Numbered from the stretch's first letter, positions 46,707-57,862 are shown. The stretch is 64,000 bases of DNA from Dryocosmus kuriphilus (GCA_038277395.1 CM076190.1:237515177-237579176); one strand, 5' to 3'. Notes: generated by a model not told the origin, from the sequence alone. A program made the numbers and translations.

Positions 46707-46985
46707 TTAGTCCGAAAAAACTGTTTTTACGGCGGTTTCTGTCTGTCTGTTTTCGTCGTCGTCGTCGTCTTCGTCGTCGCCGTTGTCGTCGTCGTTATCT
46801 TTGTCGTCGTTATCGTTGGAGTCTGTTCCCAAGATAACTTTCGAAGGAATAATCGGATTGGTGTGCGCTTTGGTATACTTCTTTAAGGGGTAAAAAGAAA
46901 AGACTAGTTCGTTAATCAGCGGCTTTTGGCCAGCGGTTATGGTTTTATACATCAAAAACGGTTTGCACAAAATCAAAAAATCCAT
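46707..46985 (-). CDS. Acidic small ORF of repeat family A (copy 3)
   Basis: Ninety-two residues: MDFLILCKP, then KTITAGQKPLINELVF and an Asp-rich run (DDKDNDDDNGDDEDDDDDEN) ending TAVKTVFSD. The Asp run is a GAC/GAT triplet expansion; on the other strand it reads as poly-Val, which is not meaningful. Compared with copy 4 the C-terminal SQFSHKTN part follows a stop. Function unknown. Confidence 0.35.
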   Translation of the reverse strand: MDFLILCKPFLMYKTITAGQKPLINELVFSFYPLKKYTKAHTNPIIPSKVILGTDSNDNDDKDNDDDNGDDEDDDDDENRQTETAVKTVFSD

Positions 46986-47575
46986 TTTTCGGCTAAACTA
47001 TGAAAGATACAAAAGAAATGCATGAAAGTAAAATTGTTCACGACAAAGTAATCTACAAATTTTGTCTCAACCGTTTTTTCAAAGAATGAATGGTTTTTGT
47101 TTTAATCAAGAAAACGCTATTAAAATTAAGAAACTCTGACTTCCCGCCAAAAGACTCGAGATACAAAAAAATGGTAAAAAACAAAGTAGTTCAGTTCAAA
47201 AGGATCTACAAATTTTGGTTTTACTATTTTTTGATAAAGTTCACCGTTTTTGTTTTAATTGATAAAGCGTTATTAAAAATAAAAAATTTCAAATTTCCCG
47301 CCAAACTATGCAAGATACGAAAAATTTATAAGAAACAAAGTTGTTCCCCTCAAAAAGTTCTACAAGCAAATTTGCTTTCCATCATTTTTTTTAGCAGACG
47401 CCTAGTTTTTGTGTTATTCGTGAAACATGTTATGAAATATAAAGAAAACCACTTTTCAGCAAGACTATGCAAGATATGAGGAAATATTAACAAGCAGAAT
47501 TGTTCACCTTGGAAAGAGCTACAAAATTTATTTATAAGACTCATCGTTTTACTTTTAAGAATCGAAATTCGGTAT
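46940..47575. repeat. ~150-bp tandem repeats within family A copy 3
   Basis: The phrase GTTTTTGTTTTAATxxA with a following CCCGCCAAACTATGCAAGATAC-like part recurs at about 46,945, 47,093, 47,246, 47,405 and 47,546 (spacing 141-159). Fewer units are present in copies 1 and 4. Confidence 0.7.
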
Positions 47576-47635
47576 TGTGAATATTTGGAAAATCACAAAA
47601 AAACTTTACCAATCTACAATGTGTTTTTTAAAAAA

Positions 47636-47860
47636 CGTAATTATCGAGCGCGAAGCGTGAGTGTCAAGATGAGAATGTATTCCTTAAGGGCGATAGAGCC
47701 TTAAGTAAAATAATTTCTTTTGTAATTTTTCATTTAAAGGTTTATAGTATCCATAAACACCGAGCGCGGAGCACTAGGTGAATAATCTATCAATCGCGAA
47801 GCGCGAGTGCCAACAGACGCGCGCCCCAGGCGGCATGATACTCCGCGCGAAGCGCGCAAT
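47636..47860. repeat. GCGCGAAGCGCG hairpin cluster
   Basis: GAGCGCGAAGCGTGAG (47,644), GAGCGCGGAGCAC (47,763), TCGCGAAGCGCGAG (47,796) and CCGCGCGAAGCGCGC (47,843) are short palindromes with a GAA-type loop. Equivalent hairpins lie at 56,610-56,900 in copy 4. Confidence 0.75.
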
Positions 47861-47895
47861 AAGAATGTGCTCGCGGAGAGGGCAGATTTTTTAAA

Positions 47896-48769
47896 TTAAT
47901 TATACCTAGTTCTGTAGAAATACCTGGTGTGTATATTTTCCCCTGCCCCTAATTTTAATACCAACAATCTTCTCTCTACCTTGTTTAATTTTATTTCTTT
48001 TTGTTTCTACCTCGGATTAATTATCTTATTTCACTGACACTCAGCTAAGGAGCTCTGAATCTTGTCCAAGTTGTCCATTTTCTTTCGTGGTTAACCTTTT
48101 AAAGTTTCAGCTCGCACATTATGCTTTTCTTTAGAGTTCCATTTGCAATGTAAATTTTGGAATTTGTGCTTGGTCTATTTTAATTTTTAAACTGAGATTT
48201 TTGTCACGTCTTCTTCTACCTTAGTTTGAAACCTGTTCGGGCGCCCAAAAGAAGAGGGATTTATGATGTTGCAAAAATTTTGAAGATCACAAACTTAGAA
48301 TTTTATAGATTTTTTGAATTTATCCCTGACGCGAATCTTTTATTTTAAATATTGATAGAAATGTTGTCTGGTACAGACTGTAGATTCGACACTTCTGAGT
48401 GTTTTAATTCAGAGTTAATTTAGAATAATGTGTTTCGGCTATGTATTCTGTTATATATGTTCTCTTGGGCCCTCCGTATCCCACAATAGTAACCTTAAAG
48501 GTACCAGGCGAAGTTCCAGTTGAAAGAGAAGGAAGGTGGTATTTATGTGATCCAAGAAATAAGGCTTGTTGCTGTTAATGTAGATCATTGATTAATATAA
48601 CTCTATTATACCTCTCAATGAAAAATTGGTCCTAAACGACAATGTGTCCTACGTAAGATTTTACCTTGTATGGTAAAAGAGGTAACTTTACGATAGAAAG
48701 CTTTTCAGTTTACAATTATTCTGTTATACCTGGCAATAGAGAAGTGTACCTAAATGGCAGACATGACCA
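47896..48769. other. Spacer, nothing recognised
   Basis: No supported gene, RNA or repeat. Confidence 0.4.
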
Positions 48770-49115
48770 AGGGATAGGTCCATTCGCGTAACCACCGCAA
48801 ACCCCTTTGGGCCTTCACTTGATTATTGACGCCAATGGATTTTCTGGCACTTTATCAAAGGATAGTTCCCTTGACGTAACCACCGCGAAACCCTTTTCCG
48901 GCTTCACTTGCCTATTTAAGCCACTGGATGTAATGGCACTTGATCAAAGGATGGGCACAATGGCGTATCCACCGCGAAACCTGTTGGGTCTTCACTTGCG
49001 TATTTACGCCAATGGATTTGCTGGCAGTTGATCAAAAGATAGGTGCATTACCCCTTAACTCCTGGGGAGCTTCACTTGCCTAGTTACGCCAATGGGCTGG
49101 ATTCTTGACACAGCG
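48770..49115. repeat. Minisatellite, ~88-bp unit, four copies
   Basis: CTTCACTTG occurs at 48,813, 48,902, 48,990 and 49,070, with CCACCGCGAAACC before and CGCCAATGGAT-like and GATCAAAGGAT-like sequence after each. There is no unique spacer between units. Confidence 0.85.
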
Positions 49116-49204
49116 GCGACGGCGGCGTCGGCGAGACATTCTTATAATATATATTGAAGCAGTGCTTACCATCCAATACCTAGACGTCACTTTGGTGAAT
49201 ACAG

Positions 49205-49410
49205 ACATTTTATTTTGTAATTCTTCCTAATAAATAGAGCAGAATGATCTATTTGATAAATATTTCTAATAAATAGAGTGGAATGAGTTTATTTGGTAAT
49301 TCTCTCCAATAAATAGAGAGGAATGATTTTAATTCTTAATTCTCGCTAATAAATAGAGTAGAGTGGTTTTATATGATAGTTGTCCCTGAAGAATGGGGTA
49401 GAACGGTTTT
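49205..49410. repeat. Minisatellite, 40-bp unit, five copies
   Basis: TAAATAGAG followed by TGGAATG-like sequence at 49,231, 49,270, 49,310 and 49,350, with a degenerate fifth unit near 49,390: an exact 39-40 base step. Confidence 0.85.
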
Positions 49411-49678
49411 GTCTGCCGAGCTTTTTATTGTCTTCGAGGTCCTAAACAGCATCTGCCGTGCAAAGCTAGGACTTCCGATGCCTAATACAATTTAAAGGGA
49501 TTCAGCTGCTCGTTTCGTCTCTGATTCCCATGATGAGCAGCTCCTCTCCAAGAAATAAGAAAAGGATTCTAATTCGCGGGTATTGAAGTAGGACAGAAGA
49601 GGAAGGAAGGAAGACTCCGCAAAGGGAAGGACAGGTGACAAGGTAGAGCAAAGAAGAGCGTGGATTATTAGACGCGGG

Positions 49679-49712
<34 letters not shown>
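49679..49712. repeat. CT microsatellite
   Basis: (CT)n of about 34 bases with one interruption. A minus frame across it reads poly-Arg/Glu and is not a gene. Confidence 0.9.
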
Positions 49713-52700
49713 AACGCATCCAGATTCCCCCTCCACATCGTCCCTGAGTTCTATTTCACCGTCCGGTTTAAGGACTAAATCAATTTAATCGTACTTTTTT
49801 ATTACTGAACCCGACGTGGAAATATCTCTCGTTCCCGACATCTCAAAGAAACGATTCTCGTCCCACTGCGAATCTTTTTCTCGTGTAGAAGACAAGGTAG
49901 GATTGAAGTTTTATTTTTTAATGGTTCAACAGAGTAACTGTTGTATTAATAGCTGGTGTTTAGGCTAGCTTTTGGGTTTCTTGTCTGCGTCATTAATTCC
50001 TATATGTTTCCCATTTGGTAACTCACCGTTTCCGTCGTCGTAATGTAACTATGATTATGTCGTGCTAATTTTCCCCAACTATGGAATGCTGAAGGGTTGA
50101 ACCTCTTGAAGGGTGAATCTCGTATATCGAACATGCTTTTTCTCGCCACGTCCTCTGTCTTACCATTCCCTTATCGCGGCTGTGTCATTCCAGTGATTTG
50201 AACTCATTTTAGTTGGGTCCTGTATTGGTGTGTATTTCCTTTTATCAATTTGATGTTTTTACCGAATTGAGTCCCATTTTAACTCTACCGTCCCTTTTTC
50301 TTATTGCTTTCCTGTCGCTGCTGCGTTATTTCAAAAATCTAACCCCATTTGAATAATATTAGTTATGTCCTCTACCGATGTGTATTTTCATTTACTGAAT
50401 TAATGTCGTTATCGAATCATTCCCTATCGCCATGTGTCTTTTTGTCGTGTTAATTTGAGAGCATGCCTCGTAAATTCAAAACACATTCCCTTTTATTGCA
50501 TAAGAGTTAACGAGGTCGAAGATGCTGTTGCTATGGAGGGGAATATATAATCCTCCTCCTCTTATTACTTCAAGTTTAAGAAAAATGTTTTTAATAACTA
50601 AGAACTTTCACCTGAATTTTATTTTAAAAATGTTATAACAATTGACTATAAAACGTTGGTCTCTCTAAAGATGAAGTACAGAGAGCAATTTTAAAAAAAT
50701 TTCAAATGATGTATACAATCGACTAATGAAGGTTTGTTGCTCTTTTATAACATTTATGAAATCTGTTTTCGGGCCTGATGAGAAGATGAGTGATATCCTG
50801 AAACGTCGTCATTTGATTTAATAAACAGTCTTGTTGCGAAGTATATCATGTTATATCAACCTCTTCTGTTCAAAATTATAAGGAATCTCGGACAACTTAA
50901 CAGCGATTCATTACTATACTTATATTTATTATGGTTATTATTAGAATTTATTACCGATTACTACTGCCACCTGTTGTTAACTTTGTAGCATATTCTGCTA
51001 ATTTTATTTCGAGACGTTGTTAATTTTCTATCGGGGATTTACCATTATCGGGATTTGTATTCATTTTGTATTGATCTGTATTAATTTATTAATTTTGTAT
51101 CGAAATTTGTGACTTTGGACGGGATTTGCTAATTTTTATTTGGGAACTGGATTCAGTTCGCATTGAGATTTATACTATTTTATTGATTTGTATTGAACGC
51201 TATATGAAGCTATTGTTTGAAACTACTAAGATCTTTTATAAATAAATACCCTTTTTCAATTATGACAAAAAAAACACTTCGAGCATTATTGTGTTGTGTT
51301 TAACCCATCCCCACTACCGTAATCTAAATAATTTAGAGGCAGAGCTACGCGGTAAAGTTGTTAGTCCGGATAAATTAAGTCTTTTAGGTTTTCATGTCTA
51401 GTGTCCCAAGAAAGGACTGGCGCCCATGATTACTGAGTTTTTGTGTTTTTGAGTATTAGACAGGCCATTCCGGAAAGATTTCCGACTGGGTGGCTACAGC
51501 AAAAACTTACATGCGCTACCCTCGGCCGCGTTTCTCCCAATTTATTGAAGGAGCTTGCCGGCATTGACCCAACGTTAAATATGATGTGAATTCGTATTCA
51601 GACAGTTTACATATATTTTTATTCATCATTAATATTTTGAAATAAATTTGCGATTATTATTATTATTATTCACGATAAGCCATTTTTATTTCTGCAATTA
51701 TTATAGAAACAAGGAAACTCGACTGCTATTAAGTAGAGTGCGGCCTTGGAAATATATACTCTCAAACTTAGCGCATTCGTGTTTTGTAATTTTAATTTTG
51801 CCGCCTTCTTATAAAAACACTCGTGCTGCCTGTTACTTCCTTTTTGAACTGCTGGGTGTCGCTTGTCTATGGCTACCAACTGACTCTGTCAAGAGGAAAC
51901 TCTCTTTTTTCTACTCGCTCGATGTAAACTGTAAAATTTAGTCGGGGTGCTAAGACCCAGCATACTTTCGGTCAGGGTGCTAAGAGTCTACATTCTGCAA
52001 TGTCTTTTCATCTGTTTTCCTTGCATTTGCTGAATATTGCAAAGGTTGAATTGAAGCCATCATTGTCAATTATCTGTTCATGAATCGTCCTTGTCATTTA
52101 CAACGATAGGTAATATTAAATACTGTATAAACCGTAAACGTCGAATCTCGATAAATAGTTGAAAAATAGATAATAAAAGATCCTTGCCAAATGATGATTT
52201 TGACGACAACATTAACTTCAATACGGTCAGTATACTTTCTGCATGGCACTTTCTAGACACAAAACAACCCATCTAGAAATAATCAATCGAAAACTATGTT
52301 GAAAGATAGACCAACAATGTTAATCGTTTCTAATTGTGTTCCTTAATCGTACATACACTATTAGCAATGATTGAGTGTATCAATCGTTCCCAATCGATAG
52401 AAAGAATTAGTTTATAAAATGGCAGATTTATGGTCCTTTAAGAAGGGTAAAGTATTGAAATGAATTTATCGCTATTCAGGTAGAAATCTGCTTGCTCTAA
52501 AGTATTTTTTCTGATAACTTAGATTAGCAAGCTCGGAACCTACAATAATTAAATTTTTTAAATATATCATCTGATATATACAGAAAATGTACCAAGGCCA
52601 ATGGACGCAGATAACAAAAAGGCTTCAAATATTGGATGTGATACAAGAGCCGTAGATAAGGACTCGGAAAGTCATAATTGACATTTCGAAAATTATGCGT

Positions 52701-52801
52701 ATTACTACGGTCGCAATATGGATTTATTATTTTGTTTGAATTGAAGAAGAGGATCCAGGAGCATCTGTTATGATGCATAAAGGCTACAAATTAGATCTAG
52801 A
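49713..52801. other. Unassigned region, possible LTR/primer-site trace
   Basis: No gene recognised. TGGCGCCCAT at 51,419-51,428, after sequence with an AATAAATA-type signal near 51,240, resembles the primer-binding site after a gypsy-type LTR, but no gag follows. A CTGATGAG...GAAAC phrase lies at 50,778-50,806. An ATT microsatellite lies at 51,655-51,671. Short frames at 51,648-51,941 and 52,524-52,778 have no domain. Confidence 0.3.
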
Positions 52802-54935
52802 ATGGATGTTGCAAAACTGGAAATTAAAAAAAAATCAACTCAAATGGAAGGGAAAAGGAGTCGAAAATTTATTTGCTGCTTAATATGCAATAAGTTTAAA
52901 GGTGACGCAGCTAAAGTAGTCAAAAACGCGGTAGTTCAACTCGCCGAGGGGATTCCAGTGGATGGAGAGCAAAAATTAAAGAGAATTGTTGATCACATAG
53001 AGTCGAATGTTCAGTTCGCTGCAGCAGAAGCTCACAAGTCCTCAGAATTATGGATGCAACAGTTCAAAAAACATCCATGGGTTAACACTTTAAACAAACA
53101 CCTAGCGGGTGTTGTAAATGATTTAATCTTATTGTGCACAGATGTTTATAACAATTTTTGTTAGAAACTCCTACAGCTCGTAGATTGCCTGCTCGCTGGC
53201 TTGCAACAATACGGACAAAGTGAATCCGAGCACAACTCAACAATGCAAAAGACTGGAATGTTCAACTAGACGCTTTTCATCATCCATCATCGACTCTCCA
53301 TTACAGATATCCCCTTGTTTATGCTGAGGTGCTTCACATAATGGGAGAGTTTGAGATGAGAAACATTGGAGAACTTTAAAATCTGCGTTTTGCGTGTCGC
53401 TGCAAACTAACGGGAGTGTCGATCATCATAATAAGGATATGAAATATATATTTGTGAGGTATGTTTCTAGTCAAAATCCAACGGTAATCGAGAACCGTTT
53501 TAATGGAGCGATACAACATGGGAAAGCAGGTGCTGCCGGATCACTGAAGGCCACAGTGAAATCATGTAAGGCAACTGACGACATTCCAACTGATTTCTTG
53601 GTAGGAGTGACAACAGACGGCAAAGTCGCTAGTACTGGAACTGAGGCTGGTCTCTGGAAACCTCTTAAAAATTACCTAGGATACAAACTGATAACGGTTT
53701 GATGTTATTCCCATAGTTCAGATCTTGCTATGGAATCAGCTATAGCAACGGTTTCTTAAATTAAGCACTGGTTGGGTAATACCACAGCTGTTGCCAAATA
53801 TTTTCCCACGTCTCCTTCTAAACTGAAAGAAATGCAGAAAATGTTTCAAAGTCATCGCACATTTCCGGGTTACTTTGACGTGAAATTCGCTGAACATGTA
53901 AGATATTTGATTATTGCAGTTTTCCATAATCTACCTGGTTGTTTTATGTATTGGCATCAAGTTTCACAGAAGACCGGCATCAAGATTGATAGAAATGCAG
54001 CGAACGGAATGCTCAATACTTGAAGTAAATCTGATTTTCAACAACTATCCTTAACATGCTTGATGGCAGATGTTCTATTAGTATTGCAAGAGTTGCAGCT
54101 AAATCTTCAAAAAGGACATTTAATTTTACTTGATGTTCTAACTTTGAAAAACAACGCTCTTCGAATGTTAAATCTCATGCTCCAGTATCCGTAACCAGGA
54201 GGACAAGAAGAAAAGTTTGCATCAAACCAGAAAAATTGACAGGAAATCGCTGACAACGGAGGAATTGAACGAAAACAACGCAAAATTGCGCGCTCCTTTG
54301 TCACAACTGGAACACGAATGAGGTCTGCATAACGAATTGAAATTATATCTGCTTTTATCAATTTTCTGAATGCCCAAATGAATATTGAGGAAAATGAACT
54401 GATCAAGGAATTCTCTCAGTTTTTGACGCCGACAACTGATAAGAAATGATTCAGGCGGTTCGTTCTTTCGTTGAAACCATTTTCGGCGACGCAAAAGTTG
54501 CTGAGTTTGAATCAAACGTTTGTGACTGCTGGCAAAAATTCAAGAAACTGAGGATCTTGAAACTCCGGACGAAGGTACTAAAATGTCTTATAAACTGCGA
54601 CGACTGATACGTGTCCCATCTGGCGTCTTGCAGAAGTTGCTGTGTTCGTTACTGATCCTTTCACCTCATTCGATGACTTTTGAAAAAGTGATATCTTACT
54701 CTAATCAAATGAAATCGATTCAACGACTATCGATATCAGATGAGACTATTAACGCAAGAATGTTTATTGCACTAAATGGGGTAAGCACAGCTGTATATGA
54801 CTCTAAATCAGCTGTAGCGGAGTTTCTACGCAAGAAGGAGAGGCGTTATCGCGAACCAGATTTTAGTGTATATGTCGATAGAGATTTTATTCAAAAGTTT
54901 TTACGTGAAACTTCTGCCTTTTTTTATATTTAATT
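52802..54935 (+). pseudogene. hAT-like transposase (ZNF862/KIAA1586-like type), decayed
   Basis: N-terminal frame 52,802-53,164; core at 53,394-54,023 with VGVTTDGKVASTGTEAGLWK (first catalytic Asp region of hAT enzymes), then TGA in place of the expected Trp codon (53,700) before CYSHSSDLAMESAIATV and the KHWLGNTTAVAKYF helix block. After several frame changes the C-terminus (54,583-54,933) shows LLILSPHSMTFEKVISYSNQ, the hAT dimerisation region, and RRYREPD. Multiple stops make it inactive. No inverted ends were found. Confidence 0.7.
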
Positions 54936-55609
54936 TATTTTCATTCGTTATATTTACACAAAGAAATATTACTATAACGACATATAGTATTAAATTACCA
55001 AAGTATATTGTGTATTTTATACTATAAATAAATTTTATTTTGATAAAAAAGATTTCTAGCACTAGTATTTTTTGTAAGTTCATCGTGTTCATCAAATTCA
55101 TAGTTAAATATATCTTATCTCCGACTTTGACTAGTAAGAATTTCATTCGCCCATTAAAGCAAAAATATTTTCAAACTAAATTTAAATTATTTTTAGTTGT
55201 GATTGTAGCTATATTTTTTGAAAAATAATTTCATAGACGGTTATTTTTCTTGACAAAAATAAAACAAAATTCTATACGAAATAGATTAATATTAAGGTTG
55301 GAGATCACTTTCTATTGTACTAAAATACTCACCTGGCGTTAACAAGTTTTGTGTCCAAGCTCTGGTCACTGGGTGGCCACGGCAGCTAAGTGGGTGGCCA
55401 TTTGTCACTCTCATACGTACTTAAAAAATGACCTGGTATTAGATGAGATTGAGTTTTGGTGTTTTCGAGTTCTAGATGAGATTGCGTTTTGGTATTTTGA
55501 AGTTTCAGGTCTTCTTGAGATTTCTAGTTTCATTTATCGGATTGCCATGTGCGTGAACATGCTCGACCATACAATTTTCTCAATTTTACCACCGCAGTAA
55601 AAGGTGCAC
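54936..55609. other. AT-rich spacer with a short direct repeat
   Basis: GATGAGATTG(A/C)GTTTTGGT occurs twice (55,443 and 55,475), and GGGTGGCCA twice (55,370 and 55,390). Nothing else supported. Confidence 0.4.
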
Positions 55610-55800
55610 GTCACAGAATATATATTTCTTCACCTGATAAACGTTTTAAATTAAGCGCCAAAATAAATATGAGAGACGGGGAAATTACTGCATTAACCCC
55701 AGGGGAAATCGAGGAAGCTCATGTAGGCCTTTATTACCCGACCCAAAGAAATTTTATAAAAAACGTATAGGCTATAATTCTTTTCTTCGTTCATTTAATC
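55610..55800 (+). pseudogene. Paralog 3, C-terminal remnant
   Basis: Reads SAKINMRDGEITALTPGEI, then EEAHVGLYYPTQRNFI, aligned with the KINMISGKIT and GVHYPI blocks of paralogs 1 and 2. One base is lost near 55,760, giving an early stop (55,768). The 5' part of the exon is absent. Clearly dead. Confidence 0.8.
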
Positions 55801-55935
55801 CAAACAACTTTCTAAGAAAATTTAATATCCAGGCCTCGAAAAACCCTCTGGCATCAAAAAAATATCAGAGAATTACTTTCTGAAGAAAAAAAAAGCGTAT
55901 TCTTTTTAGAGAGTCAAAATTGGAGTTTTACACTA

Positions 55936-56925
55936 CATTTTTACATTCTCATCTTAATGAGAAAGCATTAGTTTTATGTGAAAACTGACTTTCGCGGATT
56001 TCATGAAATCTCGACGTTTCATGACCCACAGAATTACAAAAAGCATGTTTCACGACGGTGTCTGTCTTTCTATTGTTGTTGTCATTGACTGTTCCGACGG
56101 CAGCTTTCGAAAAACTGATCGGATTGGATTGCGCTTTCGAATACTTCTTCCACGTGTCAAAATTAAGGACGAATTCGTTAACCAGCGGCTTTTGACTAGC
56201 GGTTATGGTTTCATCCATCACAAACGGTTCGTACAAAATCAAAAAATTTATTTTCCGGATAAACTATGCGAGATAAAAAAAAATAGTAGAAAGTAAAATG
56301 TTTCATCTTAAAAAAATCTACAAGTCTTGTTTAAATCATTTTTTGACCAAATGCGCGGTTTTTGTTTCAATCGAAAGAATTTTATTAAAAACAGGAAACT
56401 GTGGTGTCTTGCCAAAATATTCAAGATAACAAAAAATGATAATAATCAAAGTTGTTTACCCCGAAAATATCTACAAACCTTGTATTAACAATTTTTTGAT
56501 AAAATTCACGGCTTTTGTTTCAATTGAGAAAGCGTTATTATAAAATCAAACATTCAAATTTACCGCCAAACTTTACCAATCAACAATCGGTTTAAAAAAA
56601 ACTAATTTTCGAGCGCAAAGCGCGAGTATTATGATGAAAATGTTTTCCTGAAGGTCAATAGGGATTTAAGTAAAATGACTTCTTTTGTAATTTTTAATGA
56701 AATTCAAATTTAATAATCTCATTAAAAGTAGGTGTTTTGGAAGCTTAAGGCCCCAGTAACGAAAACCGAGCACGATGTGCCAGGACCAGAAGCATCCGAG
56801 CGCAAAGCGCGAGGATTAAATAAATCGAAGCGCGAAGCGCGACGACCACCAGATCGCGCGGCCTAGGCGCGCTCATACTTCGCGCGAAGAGCGCGATGAA
56901 AATGTGCCCGAGAAGAGGCAGATTT
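55936..56925 (-). mobile_element. Repeat family A, copy 4 (complete, nested)
   Basis: Inserted into duplicated unit 3 in a T-run: the uninterrupted paralogs read CACTACATTTTTTCATTTA, while here CACTACATTTTTA and TTTTTTCATTTA flank the insert, implying duplication of a few T. Ends are CATTCTCATCTTAATGAG and GAGGCAGA. It holds the acidic ORF, two or three ~150-bp units and GCGCGAAGCGCG hairpins. No transposase or long inverted ends; the class is unknown. Confidence 0.8.
55949..56242 (-). CDS. Acidic small ORF of repeat family A (copy 4, uninterrupted)
   Basis: Ninety-seven residues: MILYEPFVMDETITASQKPL, NEFVLNFDTWKKY, SKAQSNPISFSK, VGTVNDNNNRKTDTVV, then TSRFHEIRESQFSHKTN and a stop at the element tip. 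It is the best-preserved of four related frames. I do not recognise the protein and cannot exclude chance openness. Confidence 0.4.
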   Translation of the reverse strand: MILYEPFVMDETITASQKPLVNEFVLNFDTWKKYSKAQSNPISFSKAAVGTVNDNNNRKTDTVVKHAFCNSVGHETSRFHEIRESQFSHKTNAFSLR

Positions 56926-57620
56926 TTTCATTTAAAAAGCTTATTTTTGACTGCCTTAGAAGTCTAATCTTTTCAGAAAGATACATTTTTTAATAAAAAA
57001 AAAAAAAGGAAAATGGAACATTTATTTCATATTTTTATATTTGCAAATAATTGCATCTATTGAAGAAAGAATGATCGACCGCTGCCGCTTAATATTTTTA
57101 GTCAATTTTTTATCAGTCTTGTGTGAAATATAAGAAAGCTGAAAATAAAGAAATATTGAAATATTTGTAGTAAACAATATTTTCAACGAAAACTTTTTTC
57201 TCCCTTATCCGCGCGAACTTGTGAGAATTGCAAACTACATTTATAATTGGAGAAACGCTTGAAATTTCTATGAAATTTGTGAAAATCTCTTCAAAATCTC
57301 TTTAAATTGCTTGATACGCTTGGACATAATTTAATCCATTGAAATCTTTGAAACACATGAAAATCCGTAGAAATCCCTTCGAGTCTTCTAATCCCTTTCG
57401 AATTCCTTTGTATTCATTAAGATCATGGAAATAGTTCAAACTATGTTTCAGGAAACATTTATTTATTCTTTATTATTGTTTTAAAGCTTTATATAAGTAG
57501 CCAATTATATTACGGCACCCAAAATTGCGCCGCCTACTCTGCCTGCAAGTTAATGTAGGCCTGGACTCTCAAGAAAGTGTACTCTACAGTGTCTACACAT
57601 ATTGTAAAAACTCATACCTA

Positions 57621-57862
57621 ATTGCATTATTTTAGCAAATTAGACCCTACTTTGATACTAAACACGGGTGAAAATTCCACCCTCTCCACGGAGAGCATCA
57701 AATGAGGGTCTGTATTTAAACCTACATTCATGCTATAGGGTCTACCCTCTTTTGATGCCCTAGACCTTACCCTGGTAATTATAATAATGATAATATGAAT
57801 AGCAATGATAATAATAGTAACCGCATCGCCCTGGAGTTTAATATCTCGCAGTTAGCCATGCT
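57621..57862. repeat. Palindrome cluster and AT spacer
   Basis: AGACCCTACTTTGATACT (57,645-57,662) pairs with AGCATCAAATGAGGGTCT (57,688-57,705), and a third related copy follows (GGGTCTACCCTCTTTTGATG, about 57,738). A poly-C run lies at 57,871-57,882. No gene. Confidence 0.6.

Larger units (their letters stand above)
46625..47895 (-). mobile_element. Repeat family A, copy 3 (longest)
   Basis: Left end ACGTTCACATCAGAGAAGG corresponds to CATTCTCATCTTAATGAG of copy 4; right end GGGCAGATTTTTT matches GGCAGATTTTTT at 56,925. In plus order it contains the acidic minus-strand ORF, four to five tandem ~150-bp units and a hairpin-rich GC segment. It is about 280 bases longer than copy 4, mainly through more tandem units. 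Confidence 0.75.
55610..57620 (+). repeat. Duplicated unit, copy 3 (5'-truncated, split by nested element)
   Basis: 55,610-55,935 matches the end of the coding exon and its 3' flank in copies 1 and 2; 56,926-57,620 continues that flank to the CGTAATACAGGCCTGG-type end. Between them sits family A copy 4. Everything upstream of the last quarter of the exon is missing. Confidence 0.85.

Noticed and set aside
46662..46886. Plus-strand frame with a long Val-rich stretch resembling a membrane segment
   Set aside because: It is the complement of the Asp-codon run of the family A acidic frame. Triplet repeat on the other strand explains it.
48770..49410. Regularly spaced repeats that could suggest a CRISPR array
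   Set aside because: Whole units repeat with no unique spacers, there are no cas genes, and the DNA is eukaryotic. These are minisatellites.
49502..49738. Minus frame with Arg-Glu repeats
   Set aside because: Produced by the CT microsatellite.
51419..51428. TGGCGCCCAT as a gypsy primer-binding site
   Set aside because: No matching LTR pair or gag nearby. Kept only as a remark in the region entry.
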